A DNA stretch of 5,079 nt from an uncultured Prevotellaceae bacterium. GTDB taxonomy: Bacteria; Bacteroidota; Bacteroidia; Bacteroidales; Muribaculaceae. Made by a program: the position numbers and the translations under genes. Of this stretch, positions 4,973 to 5,079 are shown in pieces. The DNA lies in contig CAMFSS010000187.1 of NCBI GenBank assembly GCA_945983195.1, forward strand, positions 1-5,079, written 5' to 3'. Below the pieces are notes generated by a model, which did not search any database, was not told the DNA's origin, and worked only from the letters and a program-made list of their open reading frames with translations. How positions within the stretch are numbered: the first letter of the stretch is position 1; each line of letters opens with the position of its first letter.

Positions 4973-5079
4973 ATGAATGTAAAGATTGAAGATAGCTGGC
5001 ACCGCGCTCTCGAAGCTGAGTGGAACAAGGACTATTTCAGCCGCCTGGTGCAATTTGTGAAGCAGGAATATGCCTCCAC
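4973..5079 (+). CDS. ung: Uracil-DNA glycosylase, N-terminal fragment cut by window edge
   Basis: The 35 visible residues begin MNVKIEDSWHRALEAEWNKD and continue YFSRLVQFVKQEYAS, then run off the right edge. This matches the N-terminus of family 1 uracil-DNA glycosylases: a conserved W-x-x-x-L segment, then a P/D-Y-F-x-x-L helix that precedes the catalytic GQDPYH motif, which is not in view. Ung removes uracil from DNA, arising from cytosine deamination or dUTP misincorporation, and starts base excision repair. The ATG at 4973 follows an AT-rich leader without a clear Shine-Dalgarno sequence, and a TAnnTTTG element lies 27 bases upstream. The gene is divergent from tRNA-Arg. Identification rests on family memory of a short N-terminus, so it is probable but not certain. 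Confidence 0.8.
   Translation, partial: MNVKIEDSWHRALEAEWNKDYFSRLVQFVKQEYAS

Overview
The window looks like a stretch of a Bacteroidales chromosome, probably a Prevotella- or Muribaculaceae-like gut anaerobe. Three things suggest this. Several start regions carry the Bacteroidota promoter pattern (TTTG, about 20 bases, TAnnTTTG) and lack a clear Shine-Dalgarno sequence. A DUF3256-like secreted protein is present, a family I know only from Bacteroidota. The coding DNA is moderately GC-rich between AT-rich spacers. The genus is inference.

Layout from left to right. Positions 1 to about 459 are one end of an IS3-family insertion sequence transcribed leftwards: a complete orfA (HTH protein) and the first 19 codons of orfB, which runs off the left edge. 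Its inferred outer end lies about 20 bp upstream of a well-formed promoter (479-510). That promoter drives a 661-residue DEAD-box RNA helicase (548-2533) with a DbpA-type RNA-binding domain and a long charged tail, closed by a strong intrinsic terminator (2546-2579). Next come a small exported DUF3256-like protein (2624-3265), a 174-bp AT-rich spacer with a -7 promoter element, and a 418-residue single-chain iron-sulfur L-cysteine desulfidase / L-serine dehydratase alpha-like enzyme (UPF0597 family, 3440-4696). A two-way terminator (4794-4826) separates that gene from a convergent tRNA-Arg(CCG) on the minus strand (4833-4904). The right edge holds the first 35 codons of uracil-DNA glycosylase (ung, from 4973), divergent from the tRNA, with promoters that appear to interleave.

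Each gene seems to be its own transcription unit. The helicase, tRNA and ung are housekeeping genes for RNA remodelling, translation and DNA repair. The desulfidase-like enzyme is catabolic, probably making pyruvate, ammonia and sulfide from cysteine. Apart from the IS end this is ordinary core chromosome, and I do not see an undescribed multi-gene system. The points most worth checking are small-scale: a hairpin in the IS leader that may block read-through expression of the transposase, a T7 tract and ATGA overlap between orfA and orfB, a palindrome over the helicase start site, and the interleaved tRNA/ung promoters.
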